From Streptomyces sp. Ru62 (GTDB lineage: Bacteria > Actinomycetota > Actinomycetes > Streptomycetales > Streptomycetaceae): a DNA stretch of 63,456 bases. The DNA lies in NCBI RefSeq assembly GCF_002920615.1, contig NZ_PQSU01000043.1, forward strand, positions 1 through 63,456. Reading direction: 5' to 3'. Positions 24,830-34,344 of the stretch are shown here, piece by piece. A program made the position numbers and the translations under genes. A model generated the notes under the pieces. The model ran no database searches, was not told the origin of the DNA, and was given only the letters and a program-made list of their open reading frames with translations. The stretch's first letter is position 1; each line of letters opens with the position of its first letter.

Positions 24830-26878
24830 TCACCCCGTGACGATCGCCGGGTCGCTGACGCCGGGCCGCCCGTTCTCCACGTGCCCGGCGAAGCCGCGCA
24901 GGAAGGCCGGGTCGGCGTCGGAGGTCACGGTCAGGTCGTACCAGCGCTTGCTCGCCGCGAGCGCGACGGTGTGCCGCACGGTCGCGCCGGGCCGGACCGT
25001 CACCGTCACCGGCTTGCCGCCGTAGCCGTTGACCAGCTTCAGCCTCGCCGTGCCGGAGCCCTTGTTGGTGAAGGTGAGCTCGACGTCGTCGCCCTTGTGC
25101 CGGGCGGTGACCTCGGGGCCGGCGGCCTTGTTGCGGCCCTTGAAGACGCGCAGGAAGCCGTTGGGACCGTGCACGGTGAGGTCGTAGTCGCCGCCGGAGT
25201 ACGCCGAGTTCCAGGTGTCCGACAGCGTCTTGCCGGCCTCCGTGGTGTACGTCCAGGGGCCGTCGGTCCGGTTGTCGGACGTGACGAGGAAGACCGCTCC
25301 CGCGTGCGCCCCGGAGCCGAACGTGAGCGTGAACTTGCCGGCCGCGGTGTCCGCCGAACCGTCCACCACGGGGGCGTACTTCAGCGGGCGGGTGGGCCGG
25401 CTGCCCCGCTCCTGCCGGGGAAGCGTTCCGTTGGCGGGAGGCTTGGGCACGTAGTCGGGGTGGCGGTCGTGGTCCTTGGGCTGGTAACCGGCCGTGGAGG
25501 GCAGCACGACCCGCGCGGTGTCCTTGCGGGAGAAGTCGAAGGCGCTCGTCAGGTCTCCGCACACGGCCCGCCGCCAGGGCGAGATGTTCGGCTCCTGGAC
25601 ACCGAAACGACGCTCGATGAACCGGATGATCGAGGTGTGGTCGAGGGTCTCGGAGCAGACGTACCCGCCCTTGCTCCAGGGGGAGACCACCAGCATCGGC
25701 ACCCGCTGGCCGAGCCCGTAGGGGCCGGCGACATGCCCGGCGTCGCCCTTGAACAGGTCCGGCGCGGGGTCGACCGTCGACTTGCCCTGGGCGGCCGAGG
25801 CCGGCGGGTAGGGCGGGATGACGTGGTCGAAGAAGCCGTCGTTCTCGTCGTAGGTGATGAACAGCGCGGTCTTCCCCCACACGTCGGGGTCGGAGGTGAG
25901 CGCGTCCAGGACCTGGGAGACGTACCAGGCGCCGTAGTTGGCGGGCCAGTTCGGGTGCTCGGTGAAGGCCTCGGGAGCGACGATCCAGGAGACCTGGGGC
26001 AGCTTGCCGGTCCGGACGTCCGCCTTCAACTGGTCGAAGAAGCCCTCGCCCCTGCGGGCGTCGGTGCCGGTGCGGGCCTTGTCGTACAAGGGGTCGCCGG
26101 GCTTGGCGTTCCGGTACTGGTTGAAGTACAGCAGCGAGTTGTCGCCGTAGTTGCCCCGGTAGGCGTCGTCGATCCAGCCCCAGCCGCCGTTCGCGTCGAG
26201 GCCGTCGCCGACGTCCTGGTAGATCTTCCAGGAGACCCCGGCCCGCTCCAGTCGCTCGGGGTAGGTGGTCCAGCCGTAGCCCGCCTCGTCGTTGCCGAGG
26301 ACCGGGCCGCCGCCCTTGCCGTCGTTGCCGGTGTAGCCCGTCCACATGTAGTAGCGGTTCGGGTCGGTGGAGCCGATGAACGAACAGTGGTAGGCGTCGC
26401 AGATGGTGAAGGAGTCGGCGAGCGCGTAGTGGAAGGGGATGTCGTCGCGGGTGAGGTACGCCATCGTCGTGGCCGACTTGGCGGGCACCCACTTGTCGTA
26501 CTTGCCACCATTGAAGGCGGTGTGTCCGTCGTTCCAGCCGTGCGGGAGGTCCTGGATGAAGGCCAGGCCCAGGTCGTCGGCGTCCGGATGGAAGGGCAGG
26601 ACGTCCTTCGTGCCGTCGGACTGCTTCCAGACGGACCTGCCGTTCTGGGTGACCGGACGGGGGTCGCCGAAGCCGCGGACTCCTCGGAGGGAACCGAAGT
26701 AGTGATCGAAAGAACGGTTCTCCTGCATGAGGACGACGATGTGCTCGACGTCCTCCACCGATCCGGTGCGGTGGTGGGCGGGCAGGGCGGCCGCGCGCTG
26801 GATGCTGCTGGACAGCGCCGTGAACGCCGTGGTGGCGCCCGCGATCTGGAGGAAGCGCCGCCGGTTGACTTCGGGCAT
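24830..26878 (-). CDS. Tat-exported phosphocholine-preferring phospholipase C
   Basis: 682 residues, the size of the PlcH/PlcN-type phospholipases (acid-phosphatase-like superfamily). The N-terminus has the twin-arginine motif NRRRFLQIAG, so it is exported folded by Tat. The catalytic region begins VEHIVVLMQENRSFDHYFGSLRG (the Asn/Arg and His/Asp positions are metal or phosphate ligands), with later SFIGSTDPNR, FITYDENDGFFDHV and LDHTSIIRFIERRFG. Two C-terminal DUF756-like beta domains follow (about 480-575 and 590-680). It releases phosphocholine or phosphoethanolamine from host or own phospholipids. The open frame extends far upstream only because of GC bias; ATG 26878 is the functional start. 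Confidence 0.88.
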   Translation of the reverse strand: MPEVNRRRFLQIAGATTAFTALSSSIQRAAALPAHHRTGSVEDVEHIVVLMQENRSFDHYFGSLRGVRGFGDPRPVTQNGRSVWKQSDGTKDVLPFHPDADDLGLAFIQDLPHGWNDGHTAFNGGKYDKWVPAKSATTMAYLTRDDIPFHYALADSFTICDAYHCSFIGSTDPNRYYMWTGYTGNDGKGGGPVLGNDEAGYGWTTYPERLERAGVSWKIYQDVGDGLDANGGWGWIDDAYRGNYGDNSLLYFNQYRNAKPGDPLYDKARTGTDARRGEGFFDQLKADVRTGKLPQVSWIVAPEAFTEHPNWPANYGAWYVSQVLDALTSDPDVWGKTALFITYDENDGFFDHVIPPYPPASAAQGKSTVDPAPDLFKGDAGHVAGPYGLGQRVPMLVVSPWSKGGYVCSETLDHTSIIRFIERRFGVQEPNISPWRRAVCGDLTSAFDFSRKDTARVVLPSTAGYQPKDHDRHPDYVPKPPANGTLPRQERGSRPTRPLKYAPVVDGSADTAAGKFTLTFGSGAHAGAVFLVTSDNRTDGPWTYTTEAGKTLSDTWNSAYSGGDYDLTVHGPNGFLRVFKGRNKAAGPEVTARHKGDDVELTFTNKGSGTARLKLVNGYGGKPVTVTVRPGATVRHTVALAASKRWYDLTVTSDADPAFLRGFAGHVENGRPGVSDPAIVTG

Positions 26879-27057
26879 GGGTGAGGGTCCTCTCGTCCTG
26901 ACGTACGCGATACCCGCCAGATGACGGAATCCGCGCGGAGCGAGTGTTCCAAGAGCAGCGAACGTCAGGGAAGGGTGCGATGGCGCGCACATGAAGTCGT
27001 GGGTACGGGAGGAAACCGGGTGTCGCCCGGACTCCCACCGGCCCCGTGAGTGTGCGC

Positions 27058-27091
27058 GGGCGCCCCGGCCCGTCGTGGTGCCGGGGCGCCC
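27058..27091 (-). terminator. Terminator after the GH87 gene
   Basis: Perfect 12-bp stem GGGCGCCCCGGC / GCCGGGGCGCCC with a 10-base loop, directly downstream of the GH87 stop on the minus strand. Confidence 0.65.
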
Positions 27092-27117
27092 GGTCCGGGC
27101 TGTGCGGGTCAGGGCGG

Positions 27118-29295
27118 TCAGGGGGTCTGGTACGCCTCCACCTCGCTGAACTGGCCCGCCGGCCAGCCCGTGTTCGCGGTGACGGTCAGGCGCAGGTAGC
27201 GCAGGTTCGTGCCGCTCGGCAGGGTCACGGTCGCGGTGTTGCCGGTGGCCGGGTCGAAGCGGTAGCCCTGCGCGCCCAGCACGGTCGAGTAGCCGGAGCC
27301 GTCGGTGCTGCCGAGCACCGTGACGGTCTGGGTGCGGGCGCCCCAGGCCGAGGACGGCGGCAGCTTCAGCACCAGGCGCCGCACGGCGTAGGAGGAGCCG
27401 AGGTCGACCGTGAGGGACTGCGGGAAGGCGTTGTTCGTCGACTCCCAGTACGAGTTCGCGTCGCCGTCGACCGCCTTGCCCGGAGTGTAGACGTCCTGCG
27501 AGCCGGTCGCGGTGGCCGGGCGGCCCTTGGCGAGGTTGCGGTTCGGGTCGGGTTCCGGGTTGCCCTGGCCGGGCTGCGGCCAGGTGGAGCAGTCCGACCA
27601 GGTGCTGGACCAGCCGGAGTTGCCGCCGCCGTCGGTGAGGGCGAAGGAACCGGAGTTCGCCGGGTAGGGGCAGTTGTAGACGCCGGCCGCGCCGACCTGG
27701 GTGGCGGTGACGTTCTTGAAGGTCGCCGCGCCCTGCGCCTCGGCCTGGACCACGACCGTGCCCGTGTTCCGCACGGTCGCACCGGTGACGTTGACGTTCC
27801 GCACCGGGTAGCCCTGCCCGCCACCGGAGACGAACTCGAAGGCGCTGTACGGGCTGTCGGTGATCGTCGTGTTGGTGATGTTGACGGTGGCGTTGATGGC
27901 GCTGTCGTACGAGTCGACGCGCAACGCGCCCATGGGGTGGTTCCAGTTGGGGTTCATCGCGCCGGTGCGCACCAGCGTGTTGCCGTCGACCGTGATGGTG
28001 CCGGCGAGGGGGTGGAACGGGTCGAGGAACTTCTGGTTGGAGATGGCGATGCCGCTGCCGAGGGCGTTGGTGTCGGAGACCAGGTTGTTGCGTACGGCGA
28101 TGTCGGTGCCGCCGTAGATGGCGATGCCGTTGGCGAGATTGGGCTGCGAGATCGTGTTGTTCTCGAAGCTGGAGTCGGTGTCCGGGGAGTACAGCGACCA
28201 CATGGCGAGGGAGTCGTCGCCCTGGTTGCGCAGGAAGTTGTTGCGGACGCGGACGCCCTTCGCCGTGCCGTTGAGGTTGAGTCCGTCGGCGGTGGTGTCG
28301 AGGATGCGGTTGTTCTCCACCACCAGGTTGTCGTTGTTGCCCGTGAGCCACAGGCCGACCTTCAGGTGCTGGATCCACATGCCGGAGACCGAACTGCCCG
28401 GTCCCAGCGAGCCGTTGACGAAGTTGTCCGGGCTGGAGTCGACACGTTCGGTGACCTCGCCGATGACCGCGAAGTCCTTGATGCGGACGTTGCCCGCCGA
28501 GCCGGACTGGTCGATGAAGCGGGAGGTGTGCACGACCGAGTACCAGCTGCCCGCGCCTTGCAGGGTGACGTTCTGTACGCCGCTGAGCGAGGACGTGAGG
28601 CGGTAGTCGCCCGGCGGTATCCACACGGTGCCGCCCTGGGCGGCGGCGATGGCGTCCCGGAAGGCCTGGGTGGAGTCGCCGTTGCCGCTGGGGTCGGCGC
28701 CCTTGGAGACGACGGACACCGAACCGGCGGGCTGGCCTGCGGCCGGGGCGACCTGTTCGAAGTCGGCGACGTCGACGGTGACCTGGACGCCGGCCGCCTC
28801 CACGGCGACCTTGTCGCCGGCCTGGACGTTCTGCCCGAGCAGCAGCCGGGTGTTGTCGAAGAAGTGGTGCGTCTTCGCGCCGGGGATCCAGCCGGTGTCG
28901 ATGTAGGAGTACTTGGAGGTCACCGGGAGGGTCTTGGCGAGCCTGGTGCCGTTGACGTACACGTTCAGGGATCCGGACTGGCCGTCCGGCACGCTGTAGG
29001 CGACGTTCACCGCGTTGGCGGCGCGCGGCACGGTGAACTCCACCCGCTGCCCGGGGGACAGCCGGACGGCCTGCCGGCCGGAGGCCTCCGAGGCGAGGCT
29101 GCCCTGGGTGTAGTCCGGGCCGATCTTCGTGCCGTTGCCGGTCGCCGACTCGGCCTCCACGGAGGTGAAGGGGAGGGTGGCGCCCGCGGCCGCGTGGGCG
29201 GCCGGGGCGATGCTGACGAGCATGCCCGCGGCCAGGGCGACGACCGCCCCGATGGCCGGCATGCGCCGGAGGTGTCCGGCGGTGCTGGGGTGCAT
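27118..29295 (-). CDS. Secreted GH87-like alpha-1,3-glucanase (mutanase/mycodextranase)
   Basis: 725 residues. Signal peptide to about Ala36; CBM6/35-like module (about 42-180, VEAESATGNG...DVADFEQV); right-handed beta-helix catalytic domain (about 192-570); C-terminal F5/8-type discoidin module (about 587-725, NLAKGRPATATG...SYWES). Family assignment rests on the catalytic pattern: ADGLN with Asp337, then GDD with Asp360 and Asp361, followed by SLAMWS. The 23-residue spacing equals that of the three catalytic aspartates I recall for GH87 enzymes. It would cut alpha-1,3-glucan or nigeran of fungal walls or dental mutan. ATG 29295 follows GAAGGGA. Upstream on the same strand are the GH13 and ABC genes of the same pathway. 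A pectinase-type beta-helix is the alternative. Confidence 0.72.
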   Translation of the reverse strand: MHPSTAGHLRRMPAIGAVVALAAGMLVSIAPAAHAAAGATLPFTSVEAESATGNGTKIGPDYTQGSLASEASGRQAVRLSPGQRVEFTVPRAANAVNVAYSVPDGQSGSLNVYVNGTRLAKTLPVTSKYSYIDTGWIPGAKTHHFFDNTRLLLGQNVQAGDKVAVEAAGVQVTVDVADFEQVAPAAGQPAGSVSVVSKGADPSGNGDSTQAFRDAIAAAQGGTVWIPPGDYRLTSSLSGVQNVTLQGAGSWYSVVHTSRFIDQSGSAGNVRIKDFAVIGEVTERVDSSPDNFVNGSLGPGSSVSGMWIQHLKVGLWLTGNNDNLVVENNRILDTTADGLNLNGTAKGVRVRNNFLRNQGDDSLAMWSLYSPDTDSSFENNTISQPNLANGIAIYGGTDIAVRNNLVSDTNALGSGIAISNQKFLDPFHPLAGTITVDGNTLVRTGAMNPNWNHPMGALRVDSYDSAINATVNITNTTITDSPYSAFEFVSGGGQGYPVRNVNVTGATVRNTGTVVVQAEAQGAATFKNVTATQVGAAGVYNCPYPANSGSFALTDGGGNSGWSSTWSDCSTWPQPGQGNPEPDPNRNLAKGRPATATGSQDVYTPGKAVDGDANSYWESTNNAFPQSLTVDLGSSYAVRRLVLKLPPSSAWGARTQTVTVLGSTDGSGYSTVLGAQGYRFDPATGNTATVTLPSGTNLRYLRLTVTANTGWPAGQFSEVEAYQTP

Positions 29296-29385
29296 GTGCT
29301 GATCCCTTCGTGGTGGGGGTGCAGGGGATAGCAAGGTGCGTACGGGCGCGGCTCGGACGCGTGACCAGCCGCCGTGCGGCCCGGC

Positions 29386-30993
29386 TCAGGCGCGCAGCCA
29401 GGCCGCCGTGTCCTGCGGCAGCCGGCCCGCGTCGTCCAGCGGGCCGCTGCTGAGCAGGAGCCGGGAGTGCGCGGGCAGGTCGGCGGGCGTGGCCGCGAGG
29501 TTGACCACGCACAGCGCCGCGTCCGCGCGGGAGAAGGCGAGCACGCCGTCGGGGGCGGCCAGCCAGGTCAGGGGGCCGTCGCCGAACTCGGGGCGCAGCG
29601 CGATGGCCTCGCGGTAGAGGGTGAGCAGGGAGTGGGGGTCGCGCTGCTGCCGGTCGACCGCGTACGAGGGCCAGTCGGCCGGTTGCGGCAGCCAGGGTTC
29701 CTCGCGGGAACCGAAGCCCGCGTACGGCAGGCCGGCGGCCCAGGGCAGCGGCACCCGGCAGCCGTCGCGGCCGGGGTCGGCGCCCCGCGAGCGGAAGTAC
29801 ATCGGGTCCTGGATGCGGTCGGCCGGGATCTCGGCCTCCGGCAGGCCCAGCTCCTCGCCCTGGTAGAGGTACACCGATCCGGGCAGCGCGAGCGACAGCA
29901 GGGCGGCGGCCCGCGCCCGCCGGGTGCCGAGCGCCAGGTCGGTGGGGATGCCGAAGGTCCTGGTGGCGAAGTCGAAGGCGGTGTCCTCGCGGCCGTACCG
30001 GGTGACCGTGCGGGTGACGTCGTGGTTGCACAGCACCCAGGTGGCCGGGGCGCCGACGGGGGCGTGTTCGGCGAGCGTGGTGTCGATGGAGGCGCGCAGC
30101 CGGCCGGCGTCCCAGGGGCAGGACAGGAAGGAGAAGTTGAAGGCGGTGTGGAGTTCGTCGGGCCGCAGGTAGCGGGCGAAGCGTTCGGGGTCGGGGTGCC
30201 AGACCTCGCCGACGAACACACCGCCGTACTCGTCGGCCACCCGGCGCCAGGAGCGGTAGATGTCGTGGAGTTCGTCGCGGTCGACGAACGGGTGCGGCTC
30301 CGGGTGGGTGGCGAGGTCGGGGAGGTCCGGGTCCTTGGCGAGGAGGACCGCCGAGTCGATGCGGACGCCGGCGACGCCCCGCTCGAACCAGAAGCGCAGG
30401 ATGTCCTCGTGCTCCTGGCGGACCGCCGGATGAGCCCAGTTGAGGTCGGGTTGTTCGGGGGTGAACAGGTGCAGGTACCAGTCGCCGTCGGGCAGCCGGG
30501 TCCACACCGGGTCGGTGGAGCCGACGAACTGGGACGGCCAGTCGTTCGGCGGGAGTTCACCGTGCGCGCCGCGTCCGGGCCGGAAGTGGAACAGCTCGCG
30601 CTCGGGGCTGCCCGGCCCGGCGGCGACCGCGGCCCGGAACCAGGGGTGCTGGTCGGAGACGTGGTTGGGCACGATGTCGACGATGGTGCGGATTCCCAGC
30701 TCACGGGCCTCGGCGATGAGTTTCTCGGCCTCGGCGAGGGTGCCGAAGGCGGGGTCGATGGCCCGGTAGTCGGCGACGTCGTAGCCGCCGTCCTTCAGCG
30801 GGGACACGTACCACGGTGTGAACCACAGGGCGTCCACGCCGAGTCCGGCGAGGTACGGCAGCCGGGCGCGGACGCCCGCGAGGTCGCCGGTGCCGTCGCC
30901 GTCGCCGTCCGCGAAGCTGCGGACGTACACCTGGTAGATGACGGCCGAGCGCCACCAGTCAGGGTCCTTCCGGGCATGGCTGGGCTGTCCCAC
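29386..30993 (-). CDS. GH13 alpha-glucosidase (cytoplasmic)
   Basis: 535 residues without signal peptide. (beta/alpha)8 GH13 enzyme with the four conserved regions: DIVPNH (106-111), GVRIDSA with nucleophile Asp213, acid/base Glu263 in VGEVW, and CNHD with Asp325. The early DWWRSAVIYQVYVRSF and the ALWFTPWYVSP region resemble oligo-alpha-glucosidases. It would split imported alpha-gluco-oligosaccharides to glucose. GTG 30993 is preceded by AAAGG at suitable distance and follows the permease gene by 33 bases, so it is the fourth gene of an operon binding protein - permease - permease - glucosidase. Confidence 0.88.
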   Translation of the reverse strand: MGQPSHARKDPDWWRSAVIYQVYVRSFADGDGDGTGDLAGVRARLPYLAGLGVDALWFTPWYVSPLKDGGYDVADYRAIDPAFGTLAEAEKLIAEARELGIRTIVDIVPNHVSDQHPWFRAAVAAGPGSPERELFHFRPGRGAHGELPPNDWPSQFVGSTDPVWTRLPDGDWYLHLFTPEQPDLNWAHPAVRQEHEDILRFWFERGVAGVRIDSAVLLAKDPDLPDLATHPEPHPFVDRDELHDIYRSWRRVADEYGGVFVGEVWHPDPERFARYLRPDELHTAFNFSFLSCPWDAGRLRASIDTTLAEHAPVGAPATWVLCNHDVTRTVTRYGREDTAFDFATRTFGIPTDLALGTRRARAAALLSLALPGSVYLYQGEELGLPEAEIPADRIQDPMYFRSRGADPGRDGCRVPLPWAAGLPYAGFGSREEPWLPQPADWPSYAVDRQQRDPHSLLTLYREAIALRPEFGDGPLTWLAAPDGVLAFSRADAALCVVNLAATPADLPAHSRLLLSSGPLDDAGRLPQDTAAWLRA

Positions 30994-31026
30994 TGGGCTT
31001 GCCTTTCTGTAGACGGGGCGGCGGCG

Positions 31027-31908
31027 TCAGCCCTTGGTGCTGCCCGCGCTGATCCCGGCGATGATGTGCCGCTGGAAGACGAGGAACAGCGCCACCATCG
31101 GGATGCTGGCGATCACCATCGCGGCGATGAGCACGGTGAGCTGGATGTTCTGCGACAGCTGGACCAGGGCGACGCTGATCGGCTGCTTGCCGGTGTCGGA
31201 GAAGACCATCAGCGGCCACAGGAAGTCCTGCCAGACGGCGACCAGCGCGAAGATCGACACGACGCCGAGCACCGGCCGGGACATGGGCAGGACGACGGAC
31301 CACAGGATGCGGAGCCTGCCGGCGCCGTCGATCTCGGCGGCCTCCAGGACATCGCGCGGCAGCTGATCGAAGAATCGTTTGAGCAGGTAGAGGTTGAAGG
31401 CGTTGGCGACGGCCGGCAGCCAGATGGCGAGGGGGTCGTTGAGCAGGCTGGTGTGGATCAGCGGCAGGTCGGCGACGGTCAGGTACTTCGGGACGACCAG
31501 CGCCTGCGCCGGGACCATGAGGGTGGCGAGGATGCCGCCGAGGACCACCTTGCCGAAGGCGGGCCTCAGCTTGGACAGGGAGTAGGCGGCGGCCGTGCAG
31601 AACACCAGCTGGAAGGCCCAGGCGCCGGCCGCCTGGACGAGCGTGTTCCCCAGGTGCCGGGGGAGCTCCATGAGGTCCCAGGCGTCGGTGTAGCCACTGA
31701 GGTGCCAGTGCTCGGGAAGGAGCGTCGGCGGGGTACGGGCCACCTCGTCCGGGGACTTCAGGGCGCCGGTCGCCATCCAGTACACGGGGAAGAGGAAGGC
31801 GAGCGCGAAGAGGACGACGACGGCCGTGAACACCGTCCAGTAGAGGATCTTCCCGCGCGGACGGGCGAGGGTGGCCGGGGAGATCAGGGTGCGGGTGCCG
31901 GTGGTCAT
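31027..31908 (-). CDS. Carbohydrate ABC transporter permease (MalG type)
   Basis: 293 residues, about six transmembrane helices (first near 20-42). The EAA loop that docks the ATPase reads EAAEIDGAGRLRILWSVVLP. Type-I carbohydrate importer permease of the CUT1 group. It overlaps the preceding permease stop by four bases (ATGA). As in other Streptomyces CUT1 operons, no ATPase gene is present; such systems share the MsiK ATPase encoded elsewhere. Confidence 0.9.
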   Translation of the reverse strand: MTTGTRTLISPATLARPRGKILYWTVFTAVVVLFALAFLFPVYWMATGALKSPDEVARTPPTLLPEHWHLSGYTDAWDLMELPRHLGNTLVQAAGAWAFQLVFCTAAAYSLSKLRPAFGKVVLGGILATLMVPAQALVVPKYLTVADLPLIHTSLLNDPLAIWLPAVANAFNLYLLKRFFDQLPRDVLEAAEIDGAGRLRILWSVVLPMSRPVLGVVSIFALVAVWQDFLWPLMVFSDTGKQPISVALVQLSQNIQLTVLIAAMVIASIPMVALFLVFQRHIIAGISAGSTKG

Positions 31909-32858
31909 GCGTCCCCCTCGGAGCGGGTGAGCCGCAGGTAGACCGCGGAGAAGGCGCCGAGCAGCAGCAGGAGCATCACGCTGAGGGCGCAGGCGCCGCC
32001 GAAGTCGTTGTAGAGGAAGGCGTACTTGTAGATGAGGTAGAGGACGGTGACGGTGGCGTTCTCGGGGCCGCCGCCGGTGATGACGAACGGTTCGGTGAAC
32101 ACCTGCATGGTGGCGATGATCTGGAGGAGCATCAGCATCAGGATCACGAACCGGGTCTGCGGGACCGTGACGTGCCGGACGCGCTGGAGGAGGTTCGCGC
32201 CGTCCAGTTCGGCCGCCTCGTAGAGCTCGCCGGGGATGGACTGGAGCGCGGCCAGGTAGATGAGGACGGTGCCGCCCATGTTGGCCCACGTGGCGACGAT
32301 GACCAGGGAGATCAGGGCGGTGTCGGTGCCGTTGGACCAGTTCGAGGTGGGCAGGTGCAGGAAGCGCAGCGTCTCGTTGGCGAGGCCGGCTCCGGGGTCG
32401 TAGAACCACTTCCACAGCAGGGCGCTGACCACCGGCGGGATCATCACCGGCAGGTAGACCACGACCCGGAAGAAGGCCTTGGCGTGCCGCAGTTCGTTGA
32501 GCACGAGGGCCAGGACGAAGGGGATCGCGAAGCCGATCAGAAGGGCCAGCAGGGTGAAGGTGAGGGTGTTGCGCCAGGCGGCCGTGAACTCGGGGTCGTG
32601 CAGGACCCGGGTGAAGTTGGCGGTGCCGACCCACTCGGGCGGTGAGCCGGGGGTGTACTTCTGGAAGGCGATGACGACCGCGCGGATCGCCGGGTACCAG
32701 GAGAACAGGGCGAAGCAGAGCAGGCCGCCGAGGAGGAAGCCGTAGGCGTGGACCTGGTCGGTGAGGCGGCGCCGCCTCCGGTCCCCTGCCGGGGGCGGCG
32801 CCGGGACCGCGGGGACGGCGGCGTGCGCCGGGGGCCGTCGCTCGGCCGTCTTCGTCAT
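31905..32858 (-). CDS. Carbohydrate ABC transporter permease (MalF type)
   Basis: 317 residues; a Pro/Ala/Arg-rich cytoplasmic N-terminus (1-35) precedes about six transmembrane helices. EAA loop EAAELDGANLLQRVRHVTVP. Family features WVGTANFTRV and FRVVVYLPVMIPPVV fit the CUT1 MalF class. ATG 32856-32858 starts five bases after the binding-protein stop. Partner of the MalG-type gene with which it overlaps. Confidence 0.9.
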   Translation of the reverse strand: MTKTAERRPPAHAAVPAVPAPPPAGDRRRRRLTDQVHAYGFLLGGLLCFALFSWYPAIRAVVIAFQKYTPGSPPEWVGTANFTRVLHDPEFTAAWRNTLTFTLLALLIGFAIPFVLALVLNELRHAKAFFRVVVYLPVMIPPVVSALLWKWFYDPGAGLANETLRFLHLPTSNWSNGTDTALISLVIVATWANMGGTVLIYLAALQSIPGELYEAAELDGANLLQRVRHVTVPQTRFVILMLMLLQIIATMQVFTEPFVITGGGPENATVTVLYLIYKYAFLYNDFGGACALSVMLLLLLGAFSAVYLRLTRSEGDA

Positions 32859-32863
32859 GGTGG

Positions 32864-34216
32864 TCAGCTCCGGGCCAGAATGCTGTCGATCTTGCCGGAC
32901 GCCTCCTTGAGGAGCTGGTCGACGTCGGCGTCCCTCTTGGTCAGGACGGCGGAGACGGTGCCGTCGAGGACGGAGTAGATCTGCTGGGCGTGCGGCGGTT
33001 CGATCTTCAGCCGGAGCTTGTGGTTGCCGTCGAGGAACGCCTGGTAGTTCTCCACCGGGACGTTGGCGTTGGCCTTCTTCACCCGCTGGTCGGTGGCGTC
33101 GGCGGCACCGGTGAACAGGCGCGGCTCGGGCAGGCCGACGGGGGCGTCGTGCTTCTTGGCGCGCGCGTAGTCGCCGAGGAAGCCCTTGCCGGGGGTGAGG
33201 AACATGTGGTCGAGCCACTTCAGGCCGGCCCGGATCTGGGCGGGCGTGGCCTTCTTGTTGAACATGTAGCCGTCGCCGCCGATGAGGGTGCCCTTGCCGC
33301 CCGGCATGGGGGCCAGGGCGAGGTCCTTGTAGTTGCCGCCCTTCTCCTTGACGAGGATCGGGATGTTGTCGGGGGCGGCGAGGTACATGCCGAGCTTGCC
33401 GGAACCCATCATCTGCTGCGCGTCGTTGATGACGAGGAGCTGCTTGCTGCCCATCGAGTCGTCGGTCCACCGCATGTCGTGCAGGTTCTTCAGGACGGCG
33501 CGGCCCTCGGGGGTGTCGATGGTGGCCTTCTTGCCGTCGGCGCTGACGACGTCGCCGCCCTGGGAGTACAGCTCGGCGGTGAAGTGCCAGCCGCCCTGGT
33601 TCTGCGCGCTGTAGTCGGCGTAGCCGACGGTGCCGTCGCCGAGGGCGGCGATCCTCTTGGCGGCGGCGCGGACCTCGTCCCAGGTCGCCGGGGGCCTGTC
33701 GGGATCCAGGCCGGCCTTCTCGAAGAGCGCGCGGTTGTAGATCAGCCCCATCGAGTATCCGGTGCGCGGGATGCCGTAGACCTTGCCGTCGACGGTGTAG
33801 ATGTCCCGCAGCTGCTTCTGGATGCTGTCGTAGTTCTTGAGTTCCTTGAGGTACGGGGTGAGGTCCGCGGCCTGGCGGACATCGACGACGTGCCGCGCGT
33901 CCGTGAAGTACGTGTAGAACACGTCCTCCATCTGGCCGCCGGCGAGCTTGGCGTCGAAGGTCTTCGGGTCCTGGCAGGGGAAGGCGTCGTGCGCGACGAC
34001 GTCGATGTCCGGGTTGGCCTCCTCGAAGGCCGCGACGTCCGCCTCGAAGAAGGAGCGGTCGAGCTTGGCGCTCCTGGGCGGCTCGCAGTTGACGGTGATA
34101 CGGGTCTTGCCGCTCGCCGAACCGTCGTCACCGGACCCGCAGGCGGTGGCGGCGAGGGCGAGGGACGAACAGACGCCGATCGCGAGGACGGCACGGCGGA
34201 ACCCGGTGTGTCTCAT
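32864..34216 (-). CDS. Sugar-binding lipoprotein of the ABC importer
   Basis: 450 residues. Lipoprotein signal with lipobox LAATAC (acylated Cys26), then an extracellular solute-binding protein family 1 fold. The region GKVYGIPRTGYSMGLIYNRALFEKAGLDPDRPPATWDEV is typical of CUT1 oligosaccharide binders, although I cannot name the sugar. ATG 34216 follows GAGGGG. It opens the importer operon and lies 128 bases downstream of the LacI gene, in the same orientation, with its own candidate promoter in between. Context (GH13, GH87) suggests alpha-1,3-linked gluco-oligosaccharides. Confidence 0.9.
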   Translation of the reverse strand: MRHTGFRRAVLAIGVCSSLALAATACGSGDDGSASGKTRITVNCEPPRSAKLDRSFFEADVAAFEEANPDIDVVAHDAFPCQDPKTFDAKLAGGQMEDVFYTYFTDARHVVDVRQAADLTPYLKELKNYDSIQKQLRDIYTVDGKVYGIPRTGYSMGLIYNRALFEKAGLDPDRPPATWDEVRAAAKRIAALGDGTVGYADYSAQNQGGWHFTAELYSQGGDVVSADGKKATIDTPEGRAVLKNLHDMRWTDDSMGSKQLLVINDAQQMMGSGKLGMYLAAPDNIPILVKEKGGNYKDLALAPMPGGKGTLIGGDGYMFNKKATPAQIRAGLKWLDHMFLTPGKGFLGDYARAKKHDAPVGLPEPRLFTGAADATDQRVKKANANVPVENYQAFLDGNHKLRLKIEPPHAQQIYSVLDGTVSAVLTKRDADVDQLLKEASGKIDSILARS

Positions 34217-34288
34217 CGGTGGACCCCTCATGGCACTCATGGCAGGAGCGGTGGGCGTCGCACACTCAAGCACCGCCGACATCGGACC

Positions 34289-34320
34289 GCAAGATGTCGC
34301 GCAGAATCTGCAATTGTTTG
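34289..34320 (-). promoter_or_regulatory. Candidate LacI operator before the binding-protein gene
   Basis: On the plus strand GCAA at 34289, then GCAGAATCTGC (34301-34311), an 11-bp perfect palindrome, then GCAATTG. GCAA half-sites recur at the LacI start region (35348-35380), so a shared regulator is plausible. No clean -35/-10 pair stands out. Confidence 0.4.
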
Positions 34321-34344
34321 ACAGCGTGCCGGATCTTTCTGATC

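Noticed and set aside
24830..30505. A minus-strand frame open for 1891 codons across phospholipase C, the GH87 gene and part of the GH13 gene
   Set aside because: GC-rich frames lack stops. The frame matches real protein only from 26878 downward (Tat signal and phospholipase); the upstream part is antisense-like low-complexity Arg/Pro sequence and clashes with the GH87 and GH13 frames.
31027..32858. Missing ABC ATPase taken as a broken importer
   Set aside because: Streptomyces CUT1 operons commonly lack it and use the shared MsiK ATPase.
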